Assembly (NCBI GenBank): GCA_965229785.1
Contig: CBDDJS010000001.1
Span: 4,712,001 to 4,776,000 of the forward strand
DNA: 64,000 nt
Origin: JAWPMT01 sp965229785
Lineage (GTDB): Bacteria > Bacteroidota > Bacteroidia > Cytophagales > Cyclobacteriaceae
Direction of reading: 5' to 3'
Positions 1 to 8,298 of this stretch are shown here, in pieces; the stretch's first letter is position 1, and every line of letters begins with the position of its first letter. A program made the translations under genes and the position numbers. A model generated the notes under the pieces. The model saw only the letters and a list, made by a program, of their open reading frames with translations. It was not told the DNA's origin and searched no databases.

Positions 1-756
1 GAATTGGAAGGACATCTTGTATTTGATGAAGTAAGCTTTACTTATCCTGATTCTGGTATTGAAGCACTCAAAGGGGTTTCATTTGAAGTACTTCCCGGAG
101 AATCGCTGGCTATCGTCGGGACCACCGGTTCCGGTAAGAGTACCATTGCCAACCTGATTTGCCGAATGTATGATATTGATGAGGGTAAAATTGCTGTGGA
201 TCAAAACGACATCAAAGATTATAATCTCTCCAGTTTGCGCAGCCAAATCGGATTTGTCCCTCAAGATGTATTCCTGTTCTCAGAAACCATCAGAAATAAC
301 ATCGCTTTTGGAAAACCAGATATGAGTGAAGAAGATGTTATTCAGGCGGCCCGGGATGCGGACCTGCTGGAAAACATTGAAAGGTTCAGCGATGGCTTTG
401 ACACCAAGGTAGGTGAACGTGGCATCACCTTATCGGGCGGTCAAAAACAGCGTGTATCGATTGCCAGGGCAATATCCAGATCACCGCGTATCTTAATTTT
501 GGATGATGCACTTTCAGCTGTCGACACCAAAACAGAAAACACCATCCTGAATGCAATGGCCAAAATCATGAATGGTCGAACTTCCGTGGTGATCTCTCAT
601 CGGGTTTCGTCTGCTAAACTGGCGGATAAAATCATTGTATTACATGAGGGGAAGGTGGTCGAACAAGGCACTAACGAATCTCTTTTAGCGGCTAATGGCG
701 TCTTCAAAGAATTGTATGACAAACAGATGAAGGCAGACGAAGCGCCTATTGGCTAA
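1..756 (+). CDS. ABC exporter ATP-binding domain, 5' partial
   Basis: This is the C-terminal nucleotide-binding half of an ABC exporter. The frame is open to the first base of the window, so the membrane domain and true start lie upstream. Visible motifs are Walker A GTTGSGKST (about residues 39-47 of the visible part), the Q-loop in FVPQDVF, signature LSGGQ (143-147), Walker B ILILDD (163-168), the D-loop SAVD and the switch histidine in VISHR. The order and spacing fit the B-family (MsbA/MdlB-like) exporters, which couple ATP hydrolysis to export of lipids, drugs or peptides across the inner membrane. The substrate cannot be read from this half. Confidence 0.93.
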   Translation, partial: ELEGHLVFDEVSFTYPDSGIEALKGVSFEVLPGESLAIVGTTGSGKSTIANLICRMYDIDEGKIAVDQNDIKDYNLSSLRSQIGFVPQDVFLFSETIRNNIAFGKPDMSEEDVIQAARDADLLENIERFSDGFDTKVGERGITLSGGQKQRVSIARAISRSPRILILDDALSAVDTKTENTILNAMAKIMNGRTSVVISHRVSSAKLADKIIVLHEGKVVEQGTNESLLAANGVFKELYDKQMKADEAPIG

Positions 757-844
757 AGTAGGTGGTGCACAAGGCCGTAGAAGTTACCGAATAAGTTGTT
801 TATTTGTACTGATTTAATCAAAACAATCAGAAACAATTAATACA

Positions 845-1450
845 ATGAAAAAGATAACTTTTATGCTTCTGTATTGGAGTATGATCTCTACTGCTTCGGC
901 TCAAGTAATGACTTCAGAGATTAAAGTCGATACCGACTATACTGACAAAACGGAAATCCTAAATGAACTAAAGGTGCACGGTGCTTTGGAAGCCGTATCA
1001 TTAACAACTGGTGCAATTAGTGCAACGGGAAACGTCAACACCACAGGAAAAGTAATCTCAAATGGAAATCTCCAGACCAATAACCGGGTCTACTTCGGCG
1101 GTGGGGAGAACAGTTCCTTCATTCAACACATCGACGGATTTGCCTCGAAAAACGGAGGTAAAACCACCCACATCGTGAATGTGGCCGCAAATGGCTTCAT
1201 TAATGTGCAGTTGAACGCAGGAGGAAGGGCAGGATCAAACAATGTTAGCGTTGAACGGAATGCTTTTGGTTACATGTGGGGTACAGGATATATCACAGAA
1301 AGACCCATCTACAGTCACGGCAATATTTCCGCAAAGATCACATTTGTCCATCCATGGCAATTAAAGATTGAAATCATTAATGATGATCCTTCAAATGATT
1401 TAATGGTGGCAGGGACGATAACTATTTCTCAGACCGGTTGGGGTTGGTAA
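845..1450 (+). CDS. Secreted protein of unknown function
   Basis: A 201-residue protein with a clear signal peptide (MKKITFMLLYWSMISTASAQ). The mature part begins with short beta-rich, Thr/Asn/Gly-rich repeats resembling NxTGKVxSNGNL, which recall the head or stem of Bacteroidota cell-surface and tail-fibre-like proteins. The rest is predicted beta structure and ends in Trp-Gly-Trp. I do not recognise a family. It stands alone between the exporter and the convergent cdaA gene, with only 5 bases to the cdaA stop. Export is well supported; its role is unknown. Confidence 0.75.
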   Translation: MKKITFMLLYWSMISTASAQVMTSEIKVDTDYTDKTEILNELKVHGALEAVSLTTGAISATGNVNTTGKVISNGNLQTNNRVYFGGGENSSFIQHIDGFASKNGGKTTHIVNVAANGFINVQLNAGGRAGSNNVSVERNAFGYMWGTGYITERPIYSHGNISAKITFVHPWQLKIEIINDDPSNDLMVAGTITISQTGWGW

Positions 1451-1455
1451 ATCGG

Positions 1456-2364
1456 CTATCCTACAGGTGCAACTTCTTCGATTTTGGGGCTTTCTTCATT
1501 GGAGGTCCCCTCTTCGTCTTTAGTAGTCTTTTTTTGATTTCCTCGACCGTTCTTTTTTCCTGTGTCCTCCATGAGGTACTGATTGATTTCAGAACGAAGT
1601 TCTTTTGCTGAGAGGTTTTCAACAAAATCCCCTTGTTTCACGATAGAGATGTGTCCCGTTTCTTCAGAAACTACAATGAGTAAGGTATCCGTGATTTCAG
1701 ACATCCCAATAGCCGCACGGTGCCGCAAACCAAACTGGGCGGGGATGTCATCACGCTCTGTAACTGGCAAAATACAACGTGCCGCTACTATCTTGTTGCG
1801 ATAAATGATCACTGCGCCATCATGCAAGGGGCTGAATTTATTGAAAATGGACAATAACAATCGCTTTGAGATCATTGCCCCCATGCGATCTCCGGAATCT
1901 GCGTAAAACTTCAATTCGGAGTTTCTGGAAAGCACAATAAGCGCGCCTGTTTCACTTCCACTAAGCACTTTAGCCGCTTCGACGATTGAAGACACATCCG
2001 AGCGGATGGCGCGTTTATCCGGTGACCAGATCCCTTTGATGTTTTTAACCAGTTGACCATCATCCAGGGCCGTGGTTCTGCCAATGAGTAACAGGAACTT
2101 TCGAATCTCTTGTTGAAAAAGTATGATCACTGCCAGAATTCCTACATCTACGAACTTTCCCAGAATCGTCGTGACCAGCTCCATTCCTGCAGCATTCACC
2201 ACTAAGAAAAGCAAATACAGAGAGATGATGCCAATGAACACCCTGACAGCCAAACTTCCCTGGATCAGTTTATAGGCCTGGGTCAAAAGGATGGTCACCA
2301 AAGTCACATCGATGATGTCGACGATGGTAATTTCCAGAAACCCAAGTTTAAATGCCAGTATCAC
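1456..2364 (-). CDS. cdaA: Diadenylate cyclase CdaA
   Basis: Makes cyclic di-AMP from two ATP at the inner face of the membrane. The N-terminus has three hydrophobic segments (about residues 1-30, 38-60 and 64-84), followed by the DAC (DisA_N) domain with its two signature motifs, DGA (182-184, in PLHDGAVII) and RHR (214-216, in GLRHRAAIG). The tail after residue 265 is charged and low in complexity. The start overlaps the folP stop by 4 bases (ATGA), so the two genes are translationally coupled. The folP-cdaA order recurs in Bacteroidota. The second messenger usually governs osmotic and cell-wall homeostasis. Confidence 0.95.
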   Translation of the reverse strand: MILAFKLGFLEITIVDIIDVTLVTILLTQAYKLIQGSLAVRVFIGIISLYLLFLVVNAAGMELVTTILGKFVDVGILAVIILFQQEIRKFLLLIGRTTALDDGQLVKNIKGIWSPDKRAIRSDVSSIVEAAKVLSGSETGALIVLSRNSELKFYADSGDRMGAMISKRLLLSIFNKFSPLHDGAVIIYRNKIVAARCILPVTERDDIPAQFGLRHRAAIGMSEITDTLLIVVSEETGHISIVKQGDFVENLSAKELRSEINQYLMEDTGKKNGRGNQKKTTKDEEGTSNEESPKIEEVAPVG

Positions 2365-3188
2365 TCTTTTATCCTCTGCGTTAATTCAACTACCTCTTTC
2401 GCTTCCTTCACATCATGAACCCTCAAAATGGATGCTCCGTTCATTAAGGCCACGGTATTTAGCACCGTCGAACCATTGAGCGATTCTTCTGCGGTGATAC
2501 CCAGGGTCTTGTGGACCATGGATTTTCTGGAAACTCCTACTAATAGAGGTTTTTCGAGATTCTTAAAATACGCCAAAGATCGCAGCAATTGAAAGTTTTG
2601 GTCAATATTTTTAGCAAAGCCAAAACCCGGATCAATGATCACATCCTTAACGTGACGTTTATACGCCAACTCCAGCATCGCACTGAAATATGACATCATC
2701 TCAGTAAGTAAATCGTCATATTCCGTTAAATGTTTCATGGTTTGCGGAGAACCTTTCATATGCATTCCAATAAAAGGCACTTGTAACTCCCCTGCCAGGG
2801 GGATGATCTCCTCATCCAGATGGCCTCCCGAAATGTCATTGATAACATGCGCACCTGCCTCTATCGCTAAGCTCGCTACTTTGGACCTAAATGTATCGAT
2901 TGATATCAGGGCTTGTGGAAATGCCTTCGCCACCTGCCGGATCGGTTCCAACACTCGTTCAATTTCTTCTTCCTCAGCTATGTCTTTGGCTCCCGGTCGT
3001 GAAGAATAACCACCAATATCCAGAAACGTGGCTCCGGCAGCGAGGTGTTGTTCGGCTCCTGCCAATATGGCATCTATTTCCTGAACCCGACTGCCTGAAT
3101 AGAAAGAATCCGGTGTAACATTGAGGATGCCCATAAGTTTAGGGACTTCCAAATCAACTAACCTTCCCTGAATATTGATAGCATTCAC
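2361..3188 (-). CDS. folP: Dihydropteroate synthase
   Basis: Condenses para-aminobenzoate with 6-hydroxymethyl-7,8-dihydropterin diphosphate in folate synthesis; it is the sulfonamide target. The family signature MGILNVTPDSF is at residues 19-29, DIGGYSSRPGA supplies the second pterin-loop motif, and later motifs include VINDISGG, DPGFGFAK and GVSRKS. The length (275 residues) is normal. It is the first gene of a two-gene minus-strand operon with cdaA, overlapping it by 4 bases. The divergent DoxX-like gene starts about 100 bases away. Confidence 0.96.
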   Translation of the reverse strand: MNAINIQGRLVDLEVPKLMGILNVTPDSFYSGSRVQEIDAILAGAEQHLAAGATFLDIGGYSSRPGAKDIAEEEEIERVLEPIRQVAKAFPQALISIDTFRSKVASLAIEAGAHVINDISGGHLDEEIIPLAGELQVPFIGMHMKGSPQTMKHLTEYDDLLTEMMSYFSAMLELAYKRHVKDVIIDPGFGFAKNIDQNFQLLRSLAYFKNLEKPLLVGVSRKSMVHKTLGITAEESLNGSTVLNTVALMNGASILRVHDVKEAKEVVELTQRIKE

Positions 3189-3291
3189 CTTTTATAAATA
3201 CGCTTTTAGCTTCGAATCACCTCTCGTTGCGATTGTCCGCAAAAGTCGTGTATTTTGGGCTAATAAATAGCTCGGCGGTTAAAGAGAACAC

Positions 3292-4380
3292 ATGAGAATT
3301 TTACAAGAATTAGCAAGATTTATGGTCGGAGGGTTATTCATCTTCTCCGGCGCCATCAAAGTGAACGATCCTATCGGCACAGCCATCAAACTCGAAGAAT
3401 ATTTTGAGGTATTTGCCTACGATATCGCACCGTTCTTTGAACTGTTTGTCCCGGCAGCACTATTCTTGTCTGTTTTCCTCAGTGTATTGGAAATTGTCCT
3501 TGGTATCGCGTTACTGATCGGCTATCGGGTCAACCTGACTTCATGGGTGCTGCTCCTGATGATCGTATTCTTCACTTTCCTCACCTTCTATTCAGCGTAT
3601 TTCAATAAGGTAACGGATTGCGGGTGCTTTGGTGATGCCATCAAATTAACTCCGTGGCAATCTTTCTACAAAGACATCATTTTATTGATTTTGATTGTTG
3701 TCATTTTCATTTTTAGGGAAAAAATTCCTGCTTTTCTCTCTGAAAAAGTGGGCATGATCACAGTAGCGGCATCTACGCTTATTTTCGTAGTAGTGGCCAT
3801 TACGGCTATCAGGCATTTACCTTTCATAGATTTTCGGACTTACGCCATTGGTAATAACATACCCGAGTTGATGCAGCCCAGTGGAGAGCTGGAATATGCT
3901 TACATCATGGAAAAGGACGGCAAAGAGTATTCATTCCCTTCTTATCCGACTGACAAATCATACAAGTTCGTCTCCCTGGATGTTTTGAATCCCGAAGTAC
4001 AGCCAAAAATCACTGACCTGTCGGTTTGGAATGATGATGGAGAATTCACGGAAGAACTCCTTACTGGCAAGAAACTGATAGCAATCATGTATAACACAGA
4101 CAAGACATCCACGAATAACCTTGAAGAAATGAATGCCTTATTGAATGCTGTCAAGGGAGTTGAACCCTGGATCTTGACGGCTTCAGGGCATGAGCAGTTT
4201 GAAGGCTTTCGTCATGAACATCAGGTCTCTACACCCTACTTTTTCGCGGATGCGACGGTTTTAAAAACCATGGTGCGATCTAATCCTGGCTTCATGTTAT
4301 TGGAAAATGGTATTGTACTGGGTAAATGGCATCATAACGACACCCCGTCCGCCAGTGAAATCCACCGATTGATCCGCTGA
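3292..4380 (+). CDS. DoxX/MauE-like membrane protein with extracytoplasmic C-terminal domain
   Basis: A 362-residue membrane protein of the type named BT_3928 family in Bacteroidota. The N-terminal half has four or five membrane helices in the DoxX/MauE fold, with a conserved DCGCFGD motif (residues 109-115) between helices; a fifth helix lies near residues 160-178. The C-terminal half (about 180-362) is soluble and may be thioredoxin-like, but I see no CxxC. MauE-like proteins act in disulfide or redox handling in the envelope, so a redox role is likely by family. Its stop and the aroK start share one base (TGATG), indicating coupling. Confidence 0.8.
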   Translation: MRILQELARFMVGGLFIFSGAIKVNDPIGTAIKLEEYFEVFAYDIAPFFELFVPAALFLSVFLSVLEIVLGIALLIGYRVNLTSWVLLLMIVFFTFLTFYSAYFNKVTDCGCFGDAIKLTPWQSFYKDIILLILIVVIFIFREKIPAFLSEKVGMITVAASTLIFVVVAITAIRHLPFIDFRTYAIGNNIPELMQPSGELEYAYIMEKDGKEYSFPSYPTDKSYKFVSLDVLNPEVQPKITDLSVWNDDGEFTEELLTGKKLIAIMYNTDKTSTNNLEEMNALLNAVKGVEPWILTASGHEQFEGFRHEHQVSTPYFFADATVLKTMVRSNPGFMLLENGIVLGKWHHNDTPSASEIHRLIR

Positions 4381-4883
4381 TGAACAAAAAGATATTCCTG
4401 GTAGGAATGCCAGGAGCAGGTAAAACCACGTTGGGGAAGTTATTGGCAGATGCGTTGAATTGGCGAGTGACGGATGTCGATCATGAATTGGAAAGGATTG
4501 AAGGAAAGTCCGTCACGGAAATCTTCAAAGAAGAAGGTGAAACTTATTTCAGATCCGCTGAAAGAAATGTACTGAAGTCGCTGGCTGAAACACCTGGCAA
4601 CCTGATCGTTGCTACAGGAGGTGGAGCTCCCTGTTTTCATGGCAATATGAAATTTATGAATGCCATGGGCACTACTATTTTTCTGGATCCCTCTCTGGAT
4701 GTATTGCAAAAAAGGATCGAAGAAGAGGATCAAAGACCCTTGTTTCACAATACGTCTATTCGGGAAAAGATCAACAAGTTGTATTCAGAGCGCATTCCTT
4801 TCTACCAGGAGGCAAAGCTTACGATCAAGGAGAATAATCCTAATATCAAAAAGATTGTTGCTGAATTGGGATTGAAGAAATAA
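4380..4883 (+). CDS. aroK: Shikimate kinase
   Basis: Phosphorylates shikimate at the 3-hydroxyl in aromatic amino acid synthesis. Walker A GMPGAGKTT is at residues 9-17, the shikimate-binding Asp lies in TDVDHELE (31-38), Arg in YFRSAE (about 58), the GGG motif in ATGGGAP (79-84), and the lid arginine in EEDQRPLF. The length of 167 residues is typical. The start codon overlaps the stop of the upstream membrane gene by one base, so the two are probably translated together, although no functional link is obvious. Confidence 0.95.
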   Translation: MNKKIFLVGMPGAGKTTLGKLLADALNWRVTDVDHELERIEGKSVTEIFKEEGETYFRSAERNVLKSLAETPGNLIVATGGGAPCFHGNMKFMNAMGTTIFLDPSLDVLQKRIEEEDQRPLFHNTSIREKINKLYSERIPFYQEAKLTIKENNPNIKKIVAELGLKK

Positions 4884-4887
4884 CACA

Positions 4888-4916
4888 TGGGTCATGCCAG
4901 ATAATCGCATGACCCA
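4888..4916. terminator. Hairpin between convergent genes
   Basis: A perfect 10-base stem (TGGGTCATGC / GCATGACCCA) with a 9-base loop begins 5 bases after the aroK stop. A T-rich stretch follows on the plus strand. It sits between the convergent aroK and porin genes and could end transcription from either side. Confidence 0.75.
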
Positions 4917-4933
4917 GAATTCATTTTTACCTT

Positions 4934-6520
4934 TTAGAAAGTGAACCCGAAGGTCACCAATGCGCTGGTCGTAGATTGATCTACGGTGGCCACCGGTGTA
5001 TTCTCAGCAGTAAAATAGGGACTAAATAAAGCTTCGCTTCTGCTATTGACAATGGCCAGGTCCACAAAATATCCTGAAGTTCGATAGCCGACACCAAATG
5101 ATATGTTCTGGACACTTCGATCAAAATCTGAATCTTTGAAAGGATCGGCCTGGTATCCGTAACCTCCACGCACCCGAATCTCATCAAACCTCATTTCTGC
5201 TCCTAATCGGTAATTCACAACAGCATCGTATAAGGCCAGGATCTCCTGATTATCCGCTCTCTCCTGAAAATCATTGCTACGCAGTTCGGCACTGGAATAA
5301 TCCACAAATTCAACATCCCCGGACAAGAAGCCTCGTTTCCCAAGGAATACTGTTGCTCCAACGTTCAATTTTGATGGTGTGCGTAAATTATAATTTGAGG
5401 TGAAGATGTCACTTTGCTCATTAATGAATCCAAGTTGAACTGTGTCATCGGGCAACTCATAGGAATAGAAATCATTCCATAAAGTGGTGAAGTCAAAAGA
5501 ACTTTCCTCTTCCAGAGAATAGTAAGTCGGTGAAGTATAATTCACACCAACTGTCACAAAATCGACGGGTCGGGCGATCAGCCCCACCGATAAATTCACG
5601 CCTGCTCCGGTCACATTCAGTTGATCATCGATGGTCAAACTGGTCAGGATATCATCGGGATTTCCATCCGTAAAAGTGAACCCATCTTCCGTGTAAGTTC
5701 TTGTTCTTCGGAAATCCACTGTGGCTATTCCCAATCCTGCTCCAAAGTAGAACTTATCCATGTAGTTACCGCCCCAGGCAATGTTGATCTGATTTTGGCC
5801 ACCTCGTGTTCTGATGCTTTCTGTCTGTCGGGGAAGTGAGCCCGGAAAACGACCTACTAAACTGGCATATCCTTCGAAAGTTCCATCGCCAAAATTGGGA
5901 GTAACCAAGCCAGTTTCCGGATCAACGAAATAATCAACATCCGAATCAAAATCTGCGACATCAATTAGAAAATGATTGTAAGCCACCGCTTCAAAACCTC
6001 CTAATGCACCAGGGTCGGCCACTCCAGCATTTTCAACGAAAGAATCTACAATAGAATTTTCACCGTTGACTCCTTGATATTCAACCTCATTCTGAAAGTT
6101 GTTGGTACGATTGAAAGTGATCGCAAATGAACCTCCTCTGAATTTGTTTTCTGAAGTATTGGGTCTTCCATAATTAATGACCACTCCCAAATGTCCAAAA
6201 TTGAAATTATTTCTAAAAGAAGAAGTGTTCTCTCCCAGATAGGAAGCATCTGCATTATGAAAATTCAATGCAGGGGTAAACTCGAATGTACTTCTGTTGT
6301 AAAAGCCCAAACCAGCTGGATTGGAACTTGCGGAGCTTTGATCACCTCCCAGAGAAACCTGTGCTCCTCCCAACCCCTGGATTCTGGCGGTACCACCAAA
6401 TGTAGTCCGGCTAAAGAGCAATGCGTCGTTATAGTAACCAAAGGGGCCCTGGGCCATTGCCGAACTCATGAGACATACCATGAGCAGGCTAAATATATTT
6501 AGCTTCAAATTTTTGAACAT
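4934..6520 (-). CDS. OmpP1/FadL-like outer-membrane protein
   Basis: A 528-residue predicted outer-membrane beta-barrel. It has a signal peptide (cleavage after SSAMAQ), followed by the N-terminal pattern GTARIQGLGGAQVSLGGD and SSASSNPAGL, typical of the OmpP1/FadL/TodX family as found in Bacteroidota, where the conserved NPAGL segment enters the hatch. The C-terminus ends in a beta strand with terminal Phe (LVTFGFTF), the usual barrel-assembly signal. Family members move hydrophobic compounds such as long-chain fatty acids across the outer membrane. The substrate here is unknown. Confidence 0.85.
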   Translation of the reverse strand: MFKNLKLNIFSLLMVCLMSSAMAQGPFGYYNDALLFSRTTFGGTARIQGLGGAQVSLGGDQSSASSNPAGLGFYNRSTFEFTPALNFHNADASYLGENTSSFRNNFNFGHLGVVINYGRPNTSENKFRGGSFAITFNRTNNFQNEVEYQGVNGENSIVDSFVENAGVADPGALGGFEAVAYNHFLIDVADFDSDVDYFVDPETGLVTPNFGDGTFEGYASLVGRFPGSLPRQTESIRTRGGQNQINIAWGGNYMDKFYFGAGLGIATVDFRRTRTYTEDGFTFTDGNPDDILTSLTIDDQLNVTGAGVNLSVGLIARPVDFVTVGVNYTSPTYYSLEEESSFDFTTLWNDFYSYELPDDTVQLGFINEQSDIFTSNYNLRTPSKLNVGATVFLGKRGFLSGDVEFVDYSSAELRSNDFQERADNQEILALYDAVVNYRLGAEMRFDEIRVRGGYGYQADPFKDSDFDRSVQNISFGVGYRTSGYFVDLAIVNSRSEALFSPYFTAENTPVATVDQSTTSALVTFGFTF

Positions 6521-6575
6521 TTCTTTTTGAGTTTTGTGAACGACTTACGTCAGTTAAATCAGGCGGTAAAAACGA

Positions 6576-8165
6576 TTAGTTTCTACCACCTCTTCCACCT
6601 GAGCTACGGCTTCCACCACTACTGCGGCTTCCTCCGCTGCTTCTACTCCCTCCACTACTTCTGGAACCAGAAGAATAAGACGATCTGGAGCCACCACTGC
6701 TTCTACCTGGAGAGACAGAACGGCTGCTCGATCTGCTGCGAGAACCAGAGCTGTATGATTTGCTACGGCTACTGGAACCAGAGCTATATGATCTGGATCG
6801 ACTCGAGTTTCCGGAAGAATAAGAACGATTCGTGCTTCGGGAACTCGGGTTTGTGCTACTGTAACTTCTTCTTGTAGAGTTATTTCCTGATGCTCTATTC
6901 GTACTTGAATAGTTTCTGGATCTGTTGGTACTAGAACTGGAATAACTTCTTCCTGAAGAACTTCTTGAAGGCTGTGTGCTTCTTACCGCACTTGAGCTTC
7001 TGCTGCTTCTGGAGGTATTTACATTGGCACTACGTGAACTCCTGGCCTGAGCCGCTGATCCACTTCTAGATCTGGAAGTCGAAGAATAAGATCGACTGGT
7101 TCGACCGCTATTGTAATCTTCTACTCTCCTTGATGAGTATCTTGAACTGCTTCTGTTAGCAGACGCGCTTCTGGAGGAACTACTTCTACCAGTCCGAGCG
7201 GTTGCAGCACTTCTGTATCGTGTACCACTAGTACTTCTTGCTACACGACCATTACTCGCAGCACGGCCGTTGGCATTAGGAGAAACGCTGCCTCTGGTGA
7301 TTGCACTCCTGCGTCCGGATCTACTACCCGAAACCTGATTCGCCAGCGAGCCTCCCCTGCTATTTCTTGCGCCTACCACTACATTTCTGCTTCTGGCTGC
7401 ACGTCGTTCACCAACGACTACTACGCGATTATAAGACCCTGTATAAAATCCGTTGTAATATCCTGCCAGGTAAGCGTTTCCTCGAGGCACATATCCATAT
7501 CCAAACCCAGGAGGGCAGAAGAAAGGATCGTAAAATCCACCTCCCCAAAATGGATCATAGAATCCGCCTCCCCATGGATTTCTTCGGCCAAAAGAGAAAC
7601 CGAAACCGGCGTTCCAGCCCCAACCAGCATTCCAACCGAATCCGGCATTCCAACCGAGCCTTGGCCCCCAGAAGGGATCGTAGAATCCACCACCCCAGAA
7701 TGGGTCATTCCAACCCCAGCCGGTGTTCCAGCCCCACGGGTCGATGAACGATGGATCATAACGATAGGCGGAAGTGCCATAATAGTTATTAATGACCGTT
7801 GGTGTGACCGTTGACACGTCATCCGGATAATATTCAATCACCTGATCATCTTCGGCCCCATAGTTTGGATTAAGGGTATCCGCCGCCGCATCCGTCTGAT
7901 ATCGGGCGATGTATTCCGGATTTACACGGGTAGCCGAATAGTTATCGCTGTAAGTATCATTTTGATAAGACTGGTAAGTTGCTCTGGATTCAGAGCCAGT
8001 TACAGTCGGAGCGACCTTAGTGCTCGCAAGCTTCAGGCTCTCCTTCTCTCTGTCTTTAGAGGTGTAGTAGAGATCGTCATTTTCCTGAGCTGCCAATCCC
8101 TGCACACCCACGACAAGTGAAAAAATCACTAACAAAAACGGGGTAAAAATCTTCGTCGCTTTCAT
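6576..8165 (-). CDS. Secreted Gly/Trp- and Ser/Arg-rich low-complexity protein
   Basis: A 529-residue exported protein (signal peptide ending in VQGLAAQ). Residues 25-130 are acidic and Tyr-rich. About 140-225 consist of Trp/Gly/Phe repeats such as WGGGFYDPFWG and WNAGFGWNAGWG. From about 255 to the end nearly every residue is Ser, Arg, Gly, Thr or Asn, with runs like SRSYSSGS, finishing in four copies of the unit GGSRSS. The tail is strongly basic and resembles eukaryotic SR domains in composition only. Similar proteins in Cytophagales are usually left as hypothetical. A role in the envelope or matrix, perhaps binding polyanions, is inference. The long antisense frames here are by-products of the composition. 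Confidence 0.75.
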   Translation of the reverse strand: MKATKIFTPFLLVIFSLVVGVQGLAAQENDDLYYTSKDREKESLKLASTKVAPTVTGSESRATYQSYQNDTYSDNYSATRVNPEYIARYQTDAAADTLNPNYGAEDDQVIEYYPDDVSTVTPTVINNYYGTSAYRYDPSFIDPWGWNTGWGWNDPFWGGGFYDPFWGPRLGWNAGFGWNAGWGWNAGFGFSFGRRNPWGGGFYDPFWGGGFYDPFFCPPGFGYGYVPRGNAYLAGYYNGFYTGSYNRVVVVGERRAARSRNVVVGARNSRGGSLANQVSGSRSGRRSAITRGSVSPNANGRAASNGRVARSTSGTRYRSAATARTGRSSSSRSASANRSSSRYSSRRVEDYNSGRTSRSYSSTSRSRSGSAAQARSSRSANVNTSRSSRSSSAVRSTQPSRSSSGRSYSSSSTNRSRNYSSTNRASGNNSTRRSYSSTNPSSRSTNRSYSSGNSSRSRSYSSGSSSRSKSYSSGSRSRSSSRSVSPGRSSGGSRSSYSSGSRSSGGSRSSGGSRSSGGSRSSGGRGGRN

Positions 8166-8228
8166 GATACTACAATTTTAAGCATTTAAAACCATTAAAT
8201 CGAGTCCACGTGCAAGCATGGTCGGCTT

Positions 8229-8236
8229 TATATTTG
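8229..8236 (+). promoter_or_regulatory. Candidate -7 box for proS
   Basis: TATATTTG matches the Bacteroidota -7 consensus TAnnTTTG exactly and lies 62 bases before the proS start. I do not see a clear TTTG -33 element at the usual spacing, so the promoter call is moderate. Confidence 0.45.
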
Positions 8237-8298
8237 CGCCGCTTGCTCGATTTGATTAGAGTTATGCAATTACTATACCAAAAAAGAAAAAGCTGAAA

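Noticed and set aside
6527..6877. Plus-strand open frames opposite the porin/Ser-Arg-rich genes (also 7301-7747).
   Set aside because: They are antisense to low-complexity coding DNA, have odd amino-acid composition and no signals of their own.
6576..7200. Short repeated units that look like a repeat array.
   Set aside because: They are in-frame Ser/Arg/Gly codon repeats within one gene, not spacers and repeats of a CRISPR array.
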